64,000 nt of DNA from CAYOUV01 sp963790075. Its GTDB lineage: Bacteria > Chloroflexota > Anaerolineae > Anaerolineales > Villigracilaceae. The DNA is taken from the NCBI GenBank assembly GCA_963790075.1, contig CAWBNG010000005.1, forward strand, positions 186,001 through 250,000, given 5' to 3'. This document shows, piece after piece, positions 32,852 to 42,464 of this stretch. The translations under genes were made by a program, and so were the position numbers. The number at the start of each line of letters is the position of its first letter. Position 1 is the first letter of the stretch. The notes beneath the pieces were generated by a model, which saw nothing but the letters and a program-made list of their open reading frames with translations, was not told where the DNA came from and did not search any database.

Positions 32852-33682
32852 ATGGAACTGACCGACACCCATTGCCACCTGGATTTCGAAAAATTCGACT
32901 CCGACCGCGAGGCGGTGATCGACCGCGCCCGCAAGGCGGGCGTCGCTCGGATTCTGATCCCCTCGATCACGCTCAAATCCAGCCGGGAAGCGGTTAAGCT
33001 GGCCGAGAGCCTGCCCATGCTCTACGCCGCCATCGGAATCCACCCGACCGACTCACTGACCTGGGACCCACAGACGATTCCCGCTCTGCGTGAACTGGCC
33101 GCCAGCTTCAAGGTGGTCGCCGTCGGCGAGATCGGCCTGGACTACTACTGGGACGCGGCCCCGCACGACCACCAGCACAAGGTGCTGCGCGAGCAGCTCG
33201 ATCTGGCAGGTGAACTTGGCCTGCCGGTCGTGATCCACCTGCGCGAGAAGGGCGACGCCGATCACGGTCCATGCGCCGAGGATACGCTCGAGATCATCGA
33301 GGCATGGGTATCCGACCTGCGGCGGCGTTCCAGCCCGCTGGTTGAACGGCCCGGGGTGTTGCATTCCTTCGCCGGAAATCTGGACACAGCCCAGGCCGCG
33401 ATCCGGTTTGGATTCCGCATCGGTGTCACCGGTCCCGTCACCTACAAAAACGCCCAACAACGACAGCAGGTCATATCGGCACTACCGCTCGAATCTTTAT
33501 TGATCGAAACAGACGCGCCATTCCTCGCTCCACAGTCTCATCGGGGAGCTCGCAATGAACCGGCCTTTGTTGGTGAAATTGCTGATAAAATTGCCCAGTT
33601 ACATTCCCGCAACCTGGAGGACGTAGCCATGGTCAGCAGCGCGAATGCTGCCCGGCTTTTTTCCTGGGGAGAGACGGCTTGA
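32852..33682 (+). CDS. tatD: TatD-family metal-dependent hydrolase
   Basis: 276 residues from ATG 32852. It has the TatD blocks DTHCHLDFEKFD, GIHPTDS, VAVGEIGLDYYW, VIHLREK, HSFAGN and ETDAPFLAP, with the metal-binding His/Asp/Glu. It is a DNase/3'-5' exonuclease involved in DNA repair or fragmentation. There is a slight insertion near 150 (KGDADHGPCAED). It overlaps the following prenyl synthase gene by 4 bases. Confidence 0.94.
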   Translation: MELTDTHCHLDFEKFDSDREAVIDRARKAGVARILIPSITLKSSREAVKLAESLPMLYAAIGIHPTDSLTWDPQTIPALRELAASFKVVAVGEIGLDYYWDAAPHDHQHKVLREQLDLAGELGLPVVIHLREKGDADHGPCAEDTLEIIEAWVSDLRRRSSPLVERPGVLHSFAGNLDTAQAAIRFGFRIGVTGPVTYKNAQQRQQVISALPLESLLIETDAPFLAPQSHRGARNEPAFVGEIADKIAQLHSRNLEDVAMVSSANAARLFSWGETA

Positions 33683-34644
33683 ATACTGTCACTTTTCTCA
33701 ATCCTGTCCAAGAACAAGTCCGACTGGTCGAAGAACGCATGCGCGCCCAAGCGGACGATCGCCATCCTGACCTGCGCGCCGCGTTGGAGCACCTGCTGGT
33801 TGCAGGCGGCAAACGCGTCCGCCCGACGCTGGTATTGCTGACCGGCAATATGCTGGGGGGAGATCCCGAGCGGCTGGTGACTCTGGGCGCGGCGGTCGAG
33901 ATGCTGCATACTGCCACGCTGGTACACGACGACTTGATCGACGGCTCGCTGCTGCGGCGCGGTACGCCCACCATCAATGCGCGTTGGTCGCCTGCCGCAA
34001 CAGTGCTGACCGGCGATTTCATCTTCGCCCGTGCCGCCAAACTGGCGGCCGAGACCGATCACCTGCCCCTGATGAAACTATTCGCCGAGACGCTGGCGGT
34101 CATCGTCAACGGCGAATTGACACAGTTGTTTTCCAGTCGGGGTTTGATCAACCGCGAGAACTATTACCAGCGCATTTATGCCAAGACGGCATCGTTGTTC
34201 GAAATGTGCACCCGCGCGGCCGCCATGGTCAGCCCGGCAGATGACGACACAATCGAAGCCATGCGGCAGTTCGGCTATCAGACCGGCATGGCCTTTCAGA
34301 TCGTGGACGACATCCTGGACTTCACCGGCGAGCAGGCTGCGGTCGGCAAACCGGTCGGTTCGGATTTGTTGCAGGGGCTGGTCACGCTCCCGGCGATCTA
34401 CTACACCGAAACCCACCCCGACGACTCGGATGTACGACTGCTTGAAGAGGGCGGTTGGGGGCACCGTGAACGCATGGAGCGGCTGGTCGAGTCGATCCGC
34501 ACCAGCGATGCCATCCAGCAGGCGATGGTGGAAGCGGAGCAGGCAGTCGAGCGCGCCTTGGCGCTGCTGGCGCCCTTCCAAGCCGGCGTGGAGCGCGAGG
34601 CGCTGGCAGGCTTGGCGCGCTACATTGTCGATCGACAAGTGTGA
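33679..34644 (+). CDS. Polyprenyl diphosphate synthase
   Basis: 321 residues from TTG 33679, overlapping the tatD stop. The first Asp-rich motif DDLIDGSLLRRG and the second DDILDFTGEQ are present, with GGKRVRPTL at the IPP site. It makes long-chain trans-polyprenyl diphosphate for menaquinone side chains. Small residues before the first Asp motif fit a long product. The second motif is DDxxD with normal spacing. Confidence 0.93.
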   Translation: MNTVTFLNPVQEQVRLVEERMRAQADDRHPDLRAALEHLLVAGGKRVRPTLVLLTGNMLGGDPERLVTLGAAVEMLHTATLVHDDLIDGSLLRRGTPTINARWSPAATVLTGDFIFARAAKLAAETDHLPLMKLFAETLAVIVNGELTQLFSSRGLINRENYYQRIYAKTASLFEMCTRAAAMVSPADDDTIEAMRQFGYQTGMAFQIVDDILDFTGEQAAVGKPVGSDLLQGLVTLPAIYYTETHPDDSDVRLLEEGGWGHRERMERLVESIRTSDAIQQAMVEAEQAVERALALLAPFQAGVEREALAGLARYIVDRQV

Positions 34645-34707
34645 TTGAATTTCACGTATTAAACAAAAGAACACTGGTGGGGAAACGAAGGCTGCCGGAT
34701 CGCATTC

Positions 34708-35619
34708 ATGAATAAGCCATTACCACCCAATCTATCTGCTTATCTGGCGCTGGCTCTTGGGGTATTTTGCATCGGTACATCGGCCATTTTGGTCAAGTTC
34801 GCCAACCTGCCGGGACCCGTCTCAGCGCTGTATCGCGTGGCCATCGCCGCCCTGGTGCTGGTCCCCTTGTGGCTGCTGCGCAGATCTGGTCCGCCCCCGG
34901 CCTGGCGTGACTTGCAATGGGTCGTATTGGGCGGATTGTTCTTTGCCCTGGATCTGACGCTCTGGAACACCAGCATTCTGCTGACGACTGCCGCCAACGC
35001 CACCCTGCTGGCCAACAACGCCCCGCTGTGGGTTGGACTGGGTGCTCTGTTCCTCTTTCACGAGAAATTGCCGCGCCGTTACTGGCTGGGATTATTTGCC
35101 GCGCTGACTGGAATGGTTGTCATCGTCGGCGGGGATGCCTGGCGCCTGCTGCATTTCAACCTTGGCGATCTGCTGGCCATCGCTTCCAGCCTGTTCTACG
35201 CCGCTTACTTGTTGACCACCCAGCGCGCCCGCATGCGAGTCGATACACTGACCTTCAATGCTGTTTATTTGACCACTGCGGTGCTGGTGCTGCTGCCATT
35301 CAATTTGCTGACCGGTACGCAGTTGACCGGTTTTTCCAGACAGACCTGGCTGGCCCTGCTCGGCCTGGGACTGTTCGCGCAGGTAATCGGTTGGGTGGCG
35401 ATCAACTACGCGCTGGGGCATCTGCAGGCTGCCCACGTCTCGGTCACACTGCTCGGGCAACCGGTGGTTACCGCCATTCTGGGAGTCGTTCTGCTGGGAG
35501 AGTTGCTGAGCGTAAACCAGGCCTGCGGCGGGTTGCTGGTCTTGTTCGGGATTTACCTGGTCAACCAGCGCAAGCGGGGCAAGGCAGACCCGCTTGAGAG
35601 CCAACAATCTCAGGCTTAG
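34708..35619 (+). CDS. EamA/DMT-superfamily transporter
   Basis: 303 residues, ten transmembrane helices in two EamA repeats (about 10-145 and 155-290; GFIGTSAILVKFAN-like opening and LLGQPVVTAILGVVLLGE in the second half). It exports or imports metabolites by antiport; the substrate is unknown. C-terminal short basic tail. It is 63 bp after the prenyl synthase gene. Confidence 0.9.
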   Translation: MNKPLPPNLSAYLALALGVFCIGTSAILVKFANLPGPVSALYRVAIAALVLVPLWLLRRSGPPPAWRDLQWVVLGGLFFALDLTLWNTSILLTTAANATLLANNAPLWVGLGALFLFHEKLPRRYWLGLFAALTGMVVIVGGDAWRLLHFNLGDLLAIASSLFYAAYLLTTQRARMRVDTLTFNAVYLTTAVLVLLPFNLLTGTQLTGFSRQTWLALLGLGLFAQVIGWVAINYALGHLQAAHVSVTLLGQPVVTAILGVVLLGELLSVNQACGGLLVLFGIYLVNQRKRGKADPLESQQSQA

Positions 35620-35721
35620 CTCGTCACGCCATTTATTTTGATTATACGAAACAAGCTTGACGTGCCGAGTCGAATGTGCTAGAATGAACGTGCTATTTCT
35701 TTAACGTTACGGGTTAACATC

Positions 35722-36234
35722 GTGACTATTCCCCGTCGCCCTTTCCGACTTAATGTTGGTTTCCTGATCAAGCAACCGGTCGGGTACAGCCATGAATTTC
35801 CGTTCGATTTCGAAGAAATCCAGATCGATGGTGATCTGGATTTACGTCATTTCAATGGAGTTGCAACCTTTGGCCACACCCCACAGGGTTTGATTTTACA
35901 GGGCGAGTTTTCGGCCGATTTCGGCATGCAATGTGTGCGTTGCCTGACGGATTTCTACGGCAACATCCAGTGGACGATGACTGAACTGTTTGCCTTCACC
36001 CGCAGGAACGTCGCCGAATTGGGCCTGCTGCTGCCAGAGGATGCCCAGGTTGACCTCGCGCCTTTGATCCGCGAGTATGCACTTCTGGAAATACCTATCA
36101 ACCCCATCTGCAAGCTAGACTGTAAAGGCCTGTGCTTGGTCTGCGGAGAGAACCTGAACCAGCGTGACTGCGGCCACCAGCCTGAAATGGATGAATCACC
36201 GTTCTCGGTGCTCAAAGATTTATTGGACAAATAA
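35722..36234 (+). CDS. DUF177/YceD family protein
   Basis: 170 residues from GTG 35722. YceD signature: GEFSADFGMQCVRCLTDF, then the C-terminal four-Cys part ICKLDCKGLCLVCGENLN...RDCGH. YceD proteins are linked with 23S rRNA maturation and usually precede rpmF, but here the next gene is rpoD, so rpmF has been lost or moved. A 28-bp gap separates it from rpoD. Confidence 0.88.
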   Translation: MTIPRRPFRLNVGFLIKQPVGYSHEFPFDFEEIQIDGDLDLRHFNGVATFGHTPQGLILQGEFSADFGMQCVRCLTDFYGNIQWTMTELFAFTRRNVAELGLLLPEDAQVDLAPLIREYALLEIPINPICKLDCKGLCLVCGENLNQRDCGHQPEMDESPFSVLKDLLDK

Positions 36235-36262
36235 ACCAAAGCTGCCGGGACAGGAGGGTTTT

Positions 36263-37435
36263 TTGGCTCACGCAGGACGGCAAAAACGACAAATTGCTCT
36301 GGATATGCTGCTCGAAAAGGCAGGTGTCCAGGGCTATCTGACCACTGACGACCTGATGGAAGTCTTTCCGGATGTCACCCAGGATGCGGAACGACTGAGC
36401 GTCCTGCTGACCGCCCTACGCCGTCGTGGTGTGGATGTGGTCGACCCGGAGGACGAGATCGATTCAGACGCAGCCCACACCGAATCATCCGCTTTTGAAT
36501 TTGAACCCAATCTGGACGAATCCATCTCGAGCGACGACACCGTCGGTCTGTACCTGAAAGAGATGTCCCGCGTGCCGTTGCTCTCAGTCGAGGAGGAGCT
36601 GGCGATTGCCATCCGCATCGAGACAGGGCGCGCCGCCAAAAAGGAGTTGCTTTTAGCCAGCGGACGCAAGACGATCTCCGTACGCCGCAAGCTGGAGCCG
36701 ATGATCCAGGACGGTGTGCTGGCGCGCGAACACCTGATCAAAGCCAACACGCGGCTGGTGGTCAGCATTGCCAAACGTTATATGGGACGTGGGGTGGCTT
36801 TCCTTGACCTGATCCAGGAAGGCAACCTGGGTTTGATGAAGGCGGTTGAGAAATACGACTACCACCGTGGATTCCGCTTCTCGACCTACGCCACCTGGTG
36901 GATCCGCCAGACGATCACGCGCGCAATCGCCGATCAGGCGCGCACCATCCGCGTGCCGGTGCATATGATTGACCGCATCCGGCAGCTATACAAGACCAAT
37001 CACGAACTGGAGCAAAAGCTGGGCCGCACCCCGACGATCGAGGAACTGGCCGAGGCAGTCAATGTGACCGTGCGCAAGGTGCAATGGATCATGAAAGTCT
37101 CCTGGCTGCCGCTTTCGCTCGAATCCCCGGTGGGCGACGATGAAGATTCTGAACTGGGCATGTTCATCGAGGACGAGTTCAGTCCCACGCCATTGCAGAG
37201 CGCCTACCAATCCATGCTCAAGGAAAAACTGGAAGAAGTGCTCTCAACCCTCTCGCCGCGCGAGGCGCGTATCCTGCGCCTGCGCTTTGGCCTGGACGAC
37301 GGTACCGCCTACACCCTGGAAGAAGTCGGGCAGAAGTTTGGCCTGACGCGCGAGCGCATCCGCCAGATCGAGGGGCGGGCGCTGCGTAGGCTGAGGCATC
37401 CCAGGCGTGCCAGGCAGCTCAAGGAGTATCTATAA
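36263..37435 (+). CDS. rpoD: Primary sigma factor RpoD/SigA
   Basis: 390 residues from TTG 36263 (AGGAGG 5 bases upstream). Region 1.1 (QGYLTTDDLMEVFPDVTQD), 1.2 (DDTVGLYLKEMSRVPLLSVEEE), 2 (NTRLVVSIAKRYMGRGVAFLDLIQEGNLGLMKAVEKYDY, FSTYATWWIRQ), 3 and 4 (LSPREARILRLRFGLDDG and LTRERIRQIEGRALRRL) are in order. It is housekeeping promoter recognition; the presence of region 1.1 argues for the primary sigma. A longer in-frame start at 36164 overlaps DUF177 and is not used. Confidence 0.95.
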   Translation: MAHAGRQKRQIALDMLLEKAGVQGYLTTDDLMEVFPDVTQDAERLSVLLTALRRRGVDVVDPEDEIDSDAAHTESSAFEFEPNLDESISSDDTVGLYLKEMSRVPLLSVEEELAIAIRIETGRAAKKELLLASGRKTISVRRKLEPMIQDGVLAREHLIKANTRLVVSIAKRYMGRGVAFLDLIQEGNLGLMKAVEKYDYHRGFRFSTYATWWIRQTITRAIADQARTIRVPVHMIDRIRQLYKTNHELEQKLGRTPTIEELAEAVNVTVRKVQWIMKVSWLPLSLESPVGDDEDSELGMFIEDEFSPTPLQSAYQSMLKEKLEEVLSTLSPREARILRLRFGLDDGTAYTLEEVGQKFGLTRERIRQIEGRALRRLRHPRRARQLKEYL

Positions 37436-37438
37436 ACA

Positions 37439-37466
37439 AACAGGCTGTCCGCATGGACAGCCTGTT
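37439..37466 (+). terminator. Terminator after rpoD
   Basis: AACAGGCTGTCC pairs with GGACAGCCTGTT (37439-37466), loop GCAT; poor T tract. It faces the convergent REC-CpaE gene. Confidence 0.65.
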
Positions 37467-37498
37467 CTGCAAGGGAGGCTGGATAGCAGAAAAGCTCT

Positions 37499-38719
37499 TT
37501 ATTTTCTACGCGCTTGATATCGCTTGTAGACTCGCAGCCAGGCTTCGGTTGGGTTTGCGGGTTTTTGTTTTTTATGCTCTGGCTTACTCAAATAAAACGC
37601 AAAATCCTCCAGAAGACTCGAGATCTTTTCATGAGGTTTCTCGAGCAGCACAGGCTTGCCGAAATTGATCGCTTCCACAAAAACATCCTGGACGTAAGGC
37701 ATCACGGCAACTGCCTTCAGACCCAGAGCGGATTCGATCTTATCTTTGGGCAATCCGGAATGAGGGAAGGTGGCATTAAGCAATAATTTGATTTTTTCCT
37801 GGTTATAACCAAGTTGCAAATATGTGTCCATGGCAGCTTTGACCGCCCGAATCGAGGCCATATCCGGTGTGGCAACCATCAAAATAATATCCGCCGCGTC
37901 AAGCGCCTGCAGAGCCGGTTCGCTAAAATCGTGGGGGAGATCTGCGATGATATATTCGTATTGGTTTTTGATTAATCCCAACGCGGCCGCGAGTGTTTTG
38001 GACGTCAGAGCCTCCGCCTGGGTCGGGAAAGTTGGTGCGGCCACAAAAGAGAGCCCGCTTTCATGAATGCTGATCACGGATTGCATCACATCCAAATCGA
38101 GTTCGTCAGGCTGAAAATGAGCGATGTCGGCCCAGGTACGGCGCAAAGTCATATTCAGCATCAAGGCCACTTGTCCTGCTGTCATCGTCAGATCGAGCAA
38201 AATCGTGGGCTGTTTCCAAAGCGACTCCAAACCAATGCCCAGATTGACAGCCATCGAGGAACAACCCGTGCCGCCCCGCAGGCTATGAATAGCGATCAAC
38301 TGCCCACTTTGAAGATTTTTTACCGGTTCCGGTACCAGCCGTTGAGAAGCTTCCGCACGCCGCAGCAAAGCTGACACCCGGGCGACCAGTTCCTCGACCT
38401 CGAAAGGCTTTGTGAGATGGTCATCCGCACCCACTTCGAAAGACTTTAATTTATCCTGCAAGCCCGTCTGGGCCGTCAACACCAGGATGGGCGTGGTTGC
38501 AAATTGGGTTTCGCGCCGCAAAATGCGGGTAACCTCATACCCAGTGATATCGGGCATCATGACATCGGTGATGATCAGGTCTGGTTTCGTCGTGTGAGCC
38601 ATTTCAAGACCATCTTTCCCATTACCAGCATAATCAACCTGGTAATCCAAGGCCTCCAGTGCCCGTCCAACCAGTTGGTGGTTGATCGGTTCATCATCAA
38701 TACATAAAATCCGTGGCAT
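37499..38719 (-). CDS. Response regulator fused to a CpaE/TadZ-like MinD ATPase domain
   Basis: 406 residues. Receiver domain 1-120 (IDDEP acidic pocket, D52 in IITDVMMPD, K near 102 in HLTKPFE). From about 145, an atypical Walker A (SLRGGTGCSSMAVNLG) lacks the conserved Lys of KGGxGKT; then LLDLTMTAGQVALML and DLPHDFSEPALQALDAAD follow. CpaE/TadZ proteins position pilus or secretion machines, but none is seen nearby. Its start overlaps the stop of the hybrid kinase gene (TAATG), so the kinase is the likely partner. Confidence 0.85.
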   Translation of the reverse strand: MPRILCIDDEPINHQLVGRALEALDYQVDYAGNGKDGLEMAHTTKPDLIITDVMMPDITGYEVTRILRRETQFATTPILVLTAQTGLQDKLKSFEVGADDHLTKPFEVEELVARVSALLRRAEASQRLVPEPVKNLQSGQLIAIHSLRGGTGCSSMAVNLGIGLESLWKQPTILLDLTMTAGQVALMLNMTLRRTWADIAHFQPDELDLDVMQSVISIHESGLSFVAAPTFPTQAEALTSKTLAAALGLIKNQYEYIIADLPHDFSEPALQALDAADIILMVATPDMASIRAVKAAMDTYLQLGYNQEKIKLLLNATFPHSGLPKDKIESALGLKAVAVMPYVQDVFVEAINFGKPVLLEKPHEKISSLLEDFAFYLSKPEHKKQKPANPTEAWLRVYKRYQARRK

Positions 38720-41700
38720 TACGCCTCCTTCCCAGGGGTATTCGCAGCAAGATACTCTTCCACTCGCATGACTTCTTGCTCCAACCTGTCGACTAATTCC
38801 GGCGCATGTGTCAGATCCTCCCGCTGGCCGATCTCTTCCAACATCAGGGCAACATCCGCAATCGGTTTGGCGCTGAAATTCAGGGAAATTCCTTTAAGGT
38901 TGTGAGCCTGGCGGCACAGGCTGGTGGCATCACTTTTTTCCAGGGCAGCCCGCATCTCGATCAAGCGGCCCGGTAAATGTTCTCGATACTCAGCACACAT
39001 CTCGAACATAAACTCACGGTCATTGTCGAAGCGAGGCAGGGCATCCACAAAATCGATCGGTAATCTGTTTTCGTCAGGAGGAGGCATTACAAACGGTGCA
39101 ACTTTTACATCTTTGGGGGATTCGGTTGGCTGGCTTTCTCCAAACCAGCCTTCCTCCAGTTCGGGTGCAAAAAGGTCTTCGCTTGAGGAGTAGTCCTGGA
39201 CCTCCGCGCGGCTGGTCTGACCGTCCAGTGGAATGCTTTCCATCCAGCGATCCAGCACACTGAAGAGCACCCGCGTTTCGATAGGTTTGGAAATATAATC
39301 GTCCATACCGGCCTGCAAACATTTTTCGCGATCGCCTTGCATGGCATGGGCAGTCATGGCAATGATCGGGATATGCCGGCCGCGGTCAATTTCCCAGGTA
39401 CGGATATGCCGGGTGGCTTCAAACCCGTCCATCTCGGGCATCTGCACGTCCATCAAGACTGCGTTATAGGTATTCGATTTTATGCTCTCTAATGCCGCCA
39501 GCCCGTTCTCAACCGCATCGACCGAGAATCCGGCCTTTTGCAGCAGAACGACCGCCAGCTTTTGGTTGATCGGGTTGTCTTCGGCCAGCAAAATCCGTAA
39601 GCCAGATCGACGGTGCTCAGACAGGATGTGGCGAGTGATCAGGCTGGAATCCAGCTCATCTTTACGGCCCAGGACTGCCAGCAAGGCGTCGTACAGCATT
39701 TGCTGCTTGACCGGTTTCAATAAATATCCCGAACAACCGAGCGCTTCAAACCGGGTTGCGTCGCCGCGTTCCCCGATCGAGGTCAGCACAATGATCTTGA
39801 CATCCTTGACCGCAGGGTCGCTTTTGATAGCCCTGGCGGTTTGTTCCCCATCCATACCCGGCATTTGCATGTCCAGGAGCACCACGCGATAGGGATCGTT
39901 CTGACGATGTGCCGCGCGCAGCATATCGAGCGCCTTTGGACCGCTTTCGACGGTCTGGATACGGCACCCGAAGCCTTCCACGATGTGCGTCAGCACCATA
40001 CAGTTGGTCTGGTTATCATCCACACCCAGAATACGAACCCCCTGCAAATCGATTGGTTCCAAGTTGAGCCGTGGAGATTCCAATTGATCAGGCGATTGCT
40101 TTTCAAAAGTGATATCGAACCAAAAATCGCTCCCAACGCCCGGCTGGCTAGTCAATCCCATCTTGCCACCCATGCCCTGGACCAGTTGGATCGAGATGGC
40201 GAGGCCTAATCCCGTCCCGCCATATTTACGGGTCGTGGTTCCATCTGCCTGGGTAAAGCGTTCGAAAATGTCCTGCTGGCGCTCAAACGGAATGCCGATA
40301 CCGGTGTCTTTTACGGAAAAATGGATCGTAGCAGAATTGTCGGACTCTTCAACCAAGCCGGCGCTGATGACAATCTCCCCCTGATGTGTAAATTTGATGG
40401 CGTTGCCGACCAGGTTTACCAACACCTGGCGCAAGCGTCCCGGATCCCCACGCAAATTCGATGAAACATCTGGATGAATCAGCACAGCCAACTCCAGCCC
40501 CTTGTCCTGGGCACGACTGGCAAGTGTGTACCCTATATCTTCGATCGTGTTGCGCAGGTTGAAATTAATGGTCTCGAATTCCAACCTGCCCGCTTCGATC
40601 TTCGAAAAATCAAGGATGTCATTCAAAAGCGAAAGCAGGGCTTCAGCGCTTTGCAGGGAGGTCTGCAGATAATCCCGCTGCTCGGGGTTCAAAGGCGTAT
40701 CCAAGGCAAGTTCTAACATACCAATTACGCCGTTCATGGGCGTACGGATTTCGTGACTCATATTCGCCAGGAATTCACTCTTGGCGCGATTGGCTTGTTC
40801 CGCTTCCCGGCGGGCACGGACAATATCGGAGATGTCATGGTACATGGCAAATGCACCCGTCTGGCTGCCGTCGATTACGATCGGCACCCCGAAGATCTCC
40901 ACGTCCACCTGGCTGCCATCTTTGCGACGGCGCTTACCGATCGTGTGGACATTGCCTTGATTGATCACCTGCTGGGTGTACTGACCGGCTTCTTTGCGGG
41001 TTGCCTCGGTGGTAATCAAATCATCCAGCTTGAAGCCGGTAACCTCCTGACTCGTATACCCAAATAGTTTTTCAAAAGCCGGGTTTGAGATAACTATATT
41101 TTCCTCGTAATCCAAAACTACGGTAGCGACTGGGCTATTTTTCACAAGTGACTCGAAATATAATTTTTGGCGACGTGTCTCAAGTTCAATCTTTTTTCGT
41201 TCGGTCACATCGTAGAAAATATATAACTTGCGTTCCAATCCATTTTTAGCCGGAATAGGGCGAGACGAAACAGCATAAATCCGACCCAGCCAGAGAAATT
41301 CGCTCTCAACCTGATCGAGCGGCAATATCTCTGGCGACACCTGCCCCATGGCCAGCACCTCGGTCAGCGGACGCCCGATCACGAAAGAATAGGTGGTATT
41401 CAGTTTATCAATAACGGCGTGATTGCAACGGACAAGGCGTCCATCCCCATCGACAATGAAGACCGGTTCAGAAAATGCATCGAAGGTGGCTTCCCATTCC
41501 TTCTTCCCAACCGAAATTGTCCTAATCAACTCCCTTTCCCGGCTCAATATACCGACGATGACCGCCAATACAAAGGGAACCAGATCGGTCACCCAAATCA
41601 TGGGTTCAGTTTGGTGCAAATTGGTGATGCCAGACCATGCAAACGGTAAATTCAGATTCCCCAACACCAAAATTGTGACAACGATAAGGAATAACAATCC

Positions 41701-41757
41701 GATAAGAAACCCGAAAAAGGCAAATCGAATTGTCGTGCGATTGATTAACTTGTCCAT
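38719..41757 (-). CDS. Hybrid sensor histidine kinase (PAS-PAS-HisKA-HATPase-REC-REC-Hpt)
   Basis: 1012 residues from ATG 41757. Two transmembrane helices (about 10-35 and 55-75), PAS 1 (about 87-190), PAS 2 (about 198-320), HisKA with phospho-His about 335 in NMSHEIRTPMNG, HATPase with NLVGNAIKFT and GTGLGLAIS, REC 1 (VDDNQTN, D in LLDMQMPG), REC 2 (AEDNPINQ, D in LMDVQMPEMDG) and a C-terminal Hpt (CRQAHNLKGISLNF). It can run a full intramolecular phosphorelay. It is translationally coupled to the REC-CpaE gene. The signal is unknown; the short extracytoplasmic loop gives no clue. Confidence 0.94.
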   Translation of the reverse strand: MDKLINRTTIRFAFFGFLIGLLFLIVVTILVLGNLNLPFAWSGITNLHQTEPMIWVTDLVPFVLAVIVGILSRERELIRTISVGKKEWEATFDAFSEPVFIVDGDGRLVRCNHAVIDKLNTTYSFVIGRPLTEVLAMGQVSPEILPLDQVESEFLWLGRIYAVSSRPIPAKNGLERKLYIFYDVTERKKIELETRRQKLYFESLVKNSPVATVVLDYEENIVISNPAFEKLFGYTSQEVTGFKLDDLITTEATRKEAGQYTQQVINQGNVHTIGKRRRKDGSQVDVEIFGVPIVIDGSQTGAFAMYHDISDIVRARREAEQANRAKSEFLANMSHEIRTPMNGVIGMLELALDTPLNPEQRDYLQTSLQSAEALLSLLNDILDFSKIEAGRLEFETINFNLRNTIEDIGYTLASRAQDKGLELAVLIHPDVSSNLRGDPGRLRQVLVNLVGNAIKFTHQGEIVISAGLVEESDNSATIHFSVKDTGIGIPFERQQDIFERFTQADGTTTRKYGGTGLGLAISIQLVQGMGGKMGLTSQPGVGSDFWFDITFEKQSPDQLESPRLNLEPIDLQGVRILGVDDNQTNCMVLTHIVEGFGCRIQTVESGPKALDMLRAAHRQNDPYRVVLLDMQMPGMDGEQTARAIKSDPAVKDVKIIVLTSIGERGDATRFEALGCSGYLLKPVKQQMLYDALLAVLGRKDELDSSLITRHILSEHRRSGLRILLAEDNPINQKLAVVLLQKAGFSVDAVENGLAALESIKSNTYNAVLMDVQMPEMDGFEATRHIRTWEIDRGRHIPIIAMTAHAMQGDREKCLQAGMDDYISKPIETRVLFSVLDRWMESIPLDGQTSRAEVQDYSSSEDLFAPELEEGWFGESQPTESPKDVKVAPFVMPPPDENRLPIDFVDALPRFDNDREFMFEMCAEYREHLPGRLIEMRAALEKSDATSLCRQAHNLKGISLNFSAKPIADVALMLEEIGQREDLTHAPELVDRLEQEVMRVEEYLAANTPGKEA

Positions 41758-42149
41758 CCTGCCTCTCTTCAAAGAAGAGTAAACATTAGAGTTTTTCCAT
41801 TACCAGTGTAGCATAGAATATTTTGGAACTTTCTTACAAATGGATATAAAACCTGCTGTCCAATTCGAAGACGGTCATGCTGCGCATGTCCTTGCGCAGG
41901 CTCGCCAGGCAGTTCAAGGATTTTCTTTAGCGCTCGCGCGCGGAAACATATCCGCCAGGTTATTTTCCAATTCCTTGAGAATGCATTAACGACCGAGCGG
42001 GATGGGCATGACACCTTATCCTTTTAAATTCGCTTATTTGGATTATTCACTATATCGAATATTTCAAATTTTTATACGGATTATGATGGGTCTTGTCAAG
42101 CGGCAATTTCCTCCGATTCGTCTGCCTTCTCGGGAAAGATTTACCCACC
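41758..42149. other. Intergenic region upstream of metG
   Basis: About 390 bp between the divergent kinase and metG leader promoter. It contains short AT-rich segments (around 42040-42090). I see no credible gene or repeat. Confidence 0.5.
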
Positions 42150-42178
42150 CATTGACAATCCTACACCGAGCGCGTAAA
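42150..42178 (+). promoter_or_regulatory. Promoter of the metG leader
   Basis: TTGACA (42150-42155), a 17-base spacer and TAAACT (42173-42178). Transcription would start near 42185, 280 bp before metG. Confidence 0.6.
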
Positions 42179-42225
42179 CTATTTTCAATGAATAAACGGT
42201 CCTACTCCTTACCTCGCACAAGAAT

Positions 42226-42337
42226 GCTGCCGATGCCTATGGCCATGTGCAACCGCACCTGGGCAGCGACGGACGAAACAAGGTAGCTCCTTTTTCGTGT
42301 TATCCTTCGGGCTGTCCATAACGCGGACGGCCTTTTT
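42226..42337 (+). promoter_or_regulatory. Structured metG leader ending in a terminator
   Basis: A small three-way junction is visible: outer stem GCTGCC/GGCAGC (42226-42231 with 42262-42267), inner hairpins GCC-TAT-GGC (42235-42243) and GTGC-AACC-GCAC (42247-42258). A terminator hairpin GGCTGTCC/GGACGGCC (42310-42332) with T5 follows. This layout suggests transcription attenuation of metG. The T-box consensus is not seen, and no known riboswitch core is recognised. Confidence 0.45.
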
Positions 42338-42464
42338 ATTTGTATTAGAATTCGTCAACCACAGAAAGCATTAGATACCCAACACGAAAAGCGCCAAGAA
42401 CGCACCGATTTTGTTTTTCTTTGCGACCTTTGCGAGTTTCGCAGTTCAAATCACGGAGTTCACC

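Noticed and set aside
42185..42337. T-box riboswitch upstream of metG
   Set aside because: The AGGGTGGNACCGCG core is absent; only a loosely similar AAGGTAGCTCC is seen.
42380..42450. Repeat of the CTTTGCGACCTTTGCGAG type, also loosely near 30055
   Set aside because: Low-complexity, degenerate similarity between intergenic spots; too weak to define a repeat family from this window.
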